A stretch of DNA of 5,564 nucleotides from Nitrospirota bacterium (GTDB lineage: Bacteria; Nitrospirota; Thermodesulfovibrionia; Thermodesulfovibrionales; SM23-35): positions 1 to 5,564 of the forward strand of contig JAGSYM010000089.1 in assembly GCA_018262395.1 (NCBI GenBank), read 5' to 3'. The position numbers were made by a program, and so were the translations under genes. Each line of letters opens with the position of its first letter. Position 1 is the stretch's first letter. The notes beneath the pieces are model-generated. The model did not search any database and was not told the origin of the DNA. It was given only the letters and a program-made list of their open reading frames with translations. Of this stretch, positions 5,248 to 5,564 are shown one piece after another.

Positions 5248-5564
5248 CTATTTCTTTGCCCAGTTCCCGCTGGAATCCTGAATCCACCATCCTTTCTTTG
5301 CTGAGTCCCTTCTAATCGATGCAAATTGTTCGGTTGCCTGCGGCATCACCTGATTCAGATTTGCTTCGTTTTCCGGGAGCCTGTTTATCCGGATAATTGC
5401 CTTTGTCATGCCCTTTATGACGGCTTTTCTGTTCTGGTTTTCCATATCTATGAGCTTCTGGTCCTGAGGTGTCACATTCCCCTCTCTCACGACGAGCAAC
5501 CCGTTCTTTCCTTCTCCAACTGATCCGCTCCCCCGCAGTCTGTCAATGTCAGCAATCCTAACAC
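5248..5564 (-). CDS. YdbL/DUF1318-like protein, C-terminal part (5' end outside window)
   Basis: An open frame enters from the right edge and stops at TAG 5250-5248, giving 104 visible residues. The frame is open upstream of the TTG at 5499, so that codon is not the likely start; the first visible residues are VRIADIDRLRGSGSVGEG. The order of features resembles DUF1318/YdbL: a 'G-VGE--NG-L-V' motif at about 13-25, a helical 'LIDMENQNRKAVIKGMTKAI' type segment, and an ending with aromatic-rich 'KGWWIQDSSGNWAKK'. In E. coli YdbL is a small periplasmic protein that works with YdbH and YnbE. The signal sequence would lie outside the window here. The match is by eye; a longer variant or another lipoprotein family is possible. 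Its relation to tpx is unclear because a 213-bp gap with a repeat separates them. Confidence 0.6.
   Translation of the reverse strand, partial: VRIADIDRLRGSGSVGEGKNGLLVVREGNVTPQDQKLIDMENQNRKAVIKGMTKAIIRINRLPENEANLNQVMPQATEQFASIRRDSAKKGWWIQDSSGNWAKK

Noticed and set aside
5027..5290. Minus-strand open frame of 87 codons before tpx
   Set aside because: It runs through the hairpin repeat, overlaps the end of the DUF1318-like gene and the tpx start, and shows no domain. Its existence is explained by the repeat lacking stops in that frame.

Overview
The window carries protein-coding genes on the minus strand only. It looks like a Gram-negative bacterium: there is a periplasmic adaptor protein of an ABC efflux system, a twin-arginine export signal on a superoxide dismutase, and a protein resembling the periplasmic YdbL/DUF1318 family. 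Base composition is moderate. The gene styles, including the SOD type with an NHFTLYQGYV motif, and the GTCATTCCC-type intergenic hairpin repeats remind me of Nitrospirota or Desulfobacterota. That placement is an impression from motifs, not a demonstrated assignment.

Reading in the direction of transcription (high to low coordinates): (1) 5564-5248, the C-terminal part of a YdbL/DUF1318-like protein. (2) 5247-5035, an intergenic stretch holding a 107-bp paired-hairpin repeat. (3) 5034-4519, a thiol peroxidase (Tpx), followed 18 bp later by (4) 4500-3814, an Fe/Mn-family superoxide dismutase with a Tat signal. This gene has a second, very strong internal ribosome binding site and ATG just after the signal, so one gene could give both exported and cytoplasmic enzyme. 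(5) 3813-3605, an intergenic stretch with a second hairpin repeat of the same architecture (71 bp), an inverted repeat and a weak promoter candidate. (6) 3604-1, a tightly packed ABC exporter operon: periplasmic adaptor, ATPase, FtsX/MacB-type permease, and a second permease of the same type cut by the window edge. Successive genes overlap by 1, 26 and 1 bp, so translational coupling is likely.

The exporter genes should form a MacAB-like tripartite pump. The ATPase would drive a pair of MacB-like permeases, probably a heterodimer, and the adaptor would bridge to an outer-membrane channel not encoded here. The substrate cannot be read from the sequence. The tpx-sod pair is an oxidative-stress unit: SOD turns superoxide into H2O2 and Tpx reduces peroxide. 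I see no RNA gene, CRISPR array, insertion sequence or transposase, and no convincing plus-strand gene. The most unusual points are the dual-start SOD and the two related hairpin repeats placed in the only two long intergenic gaps.
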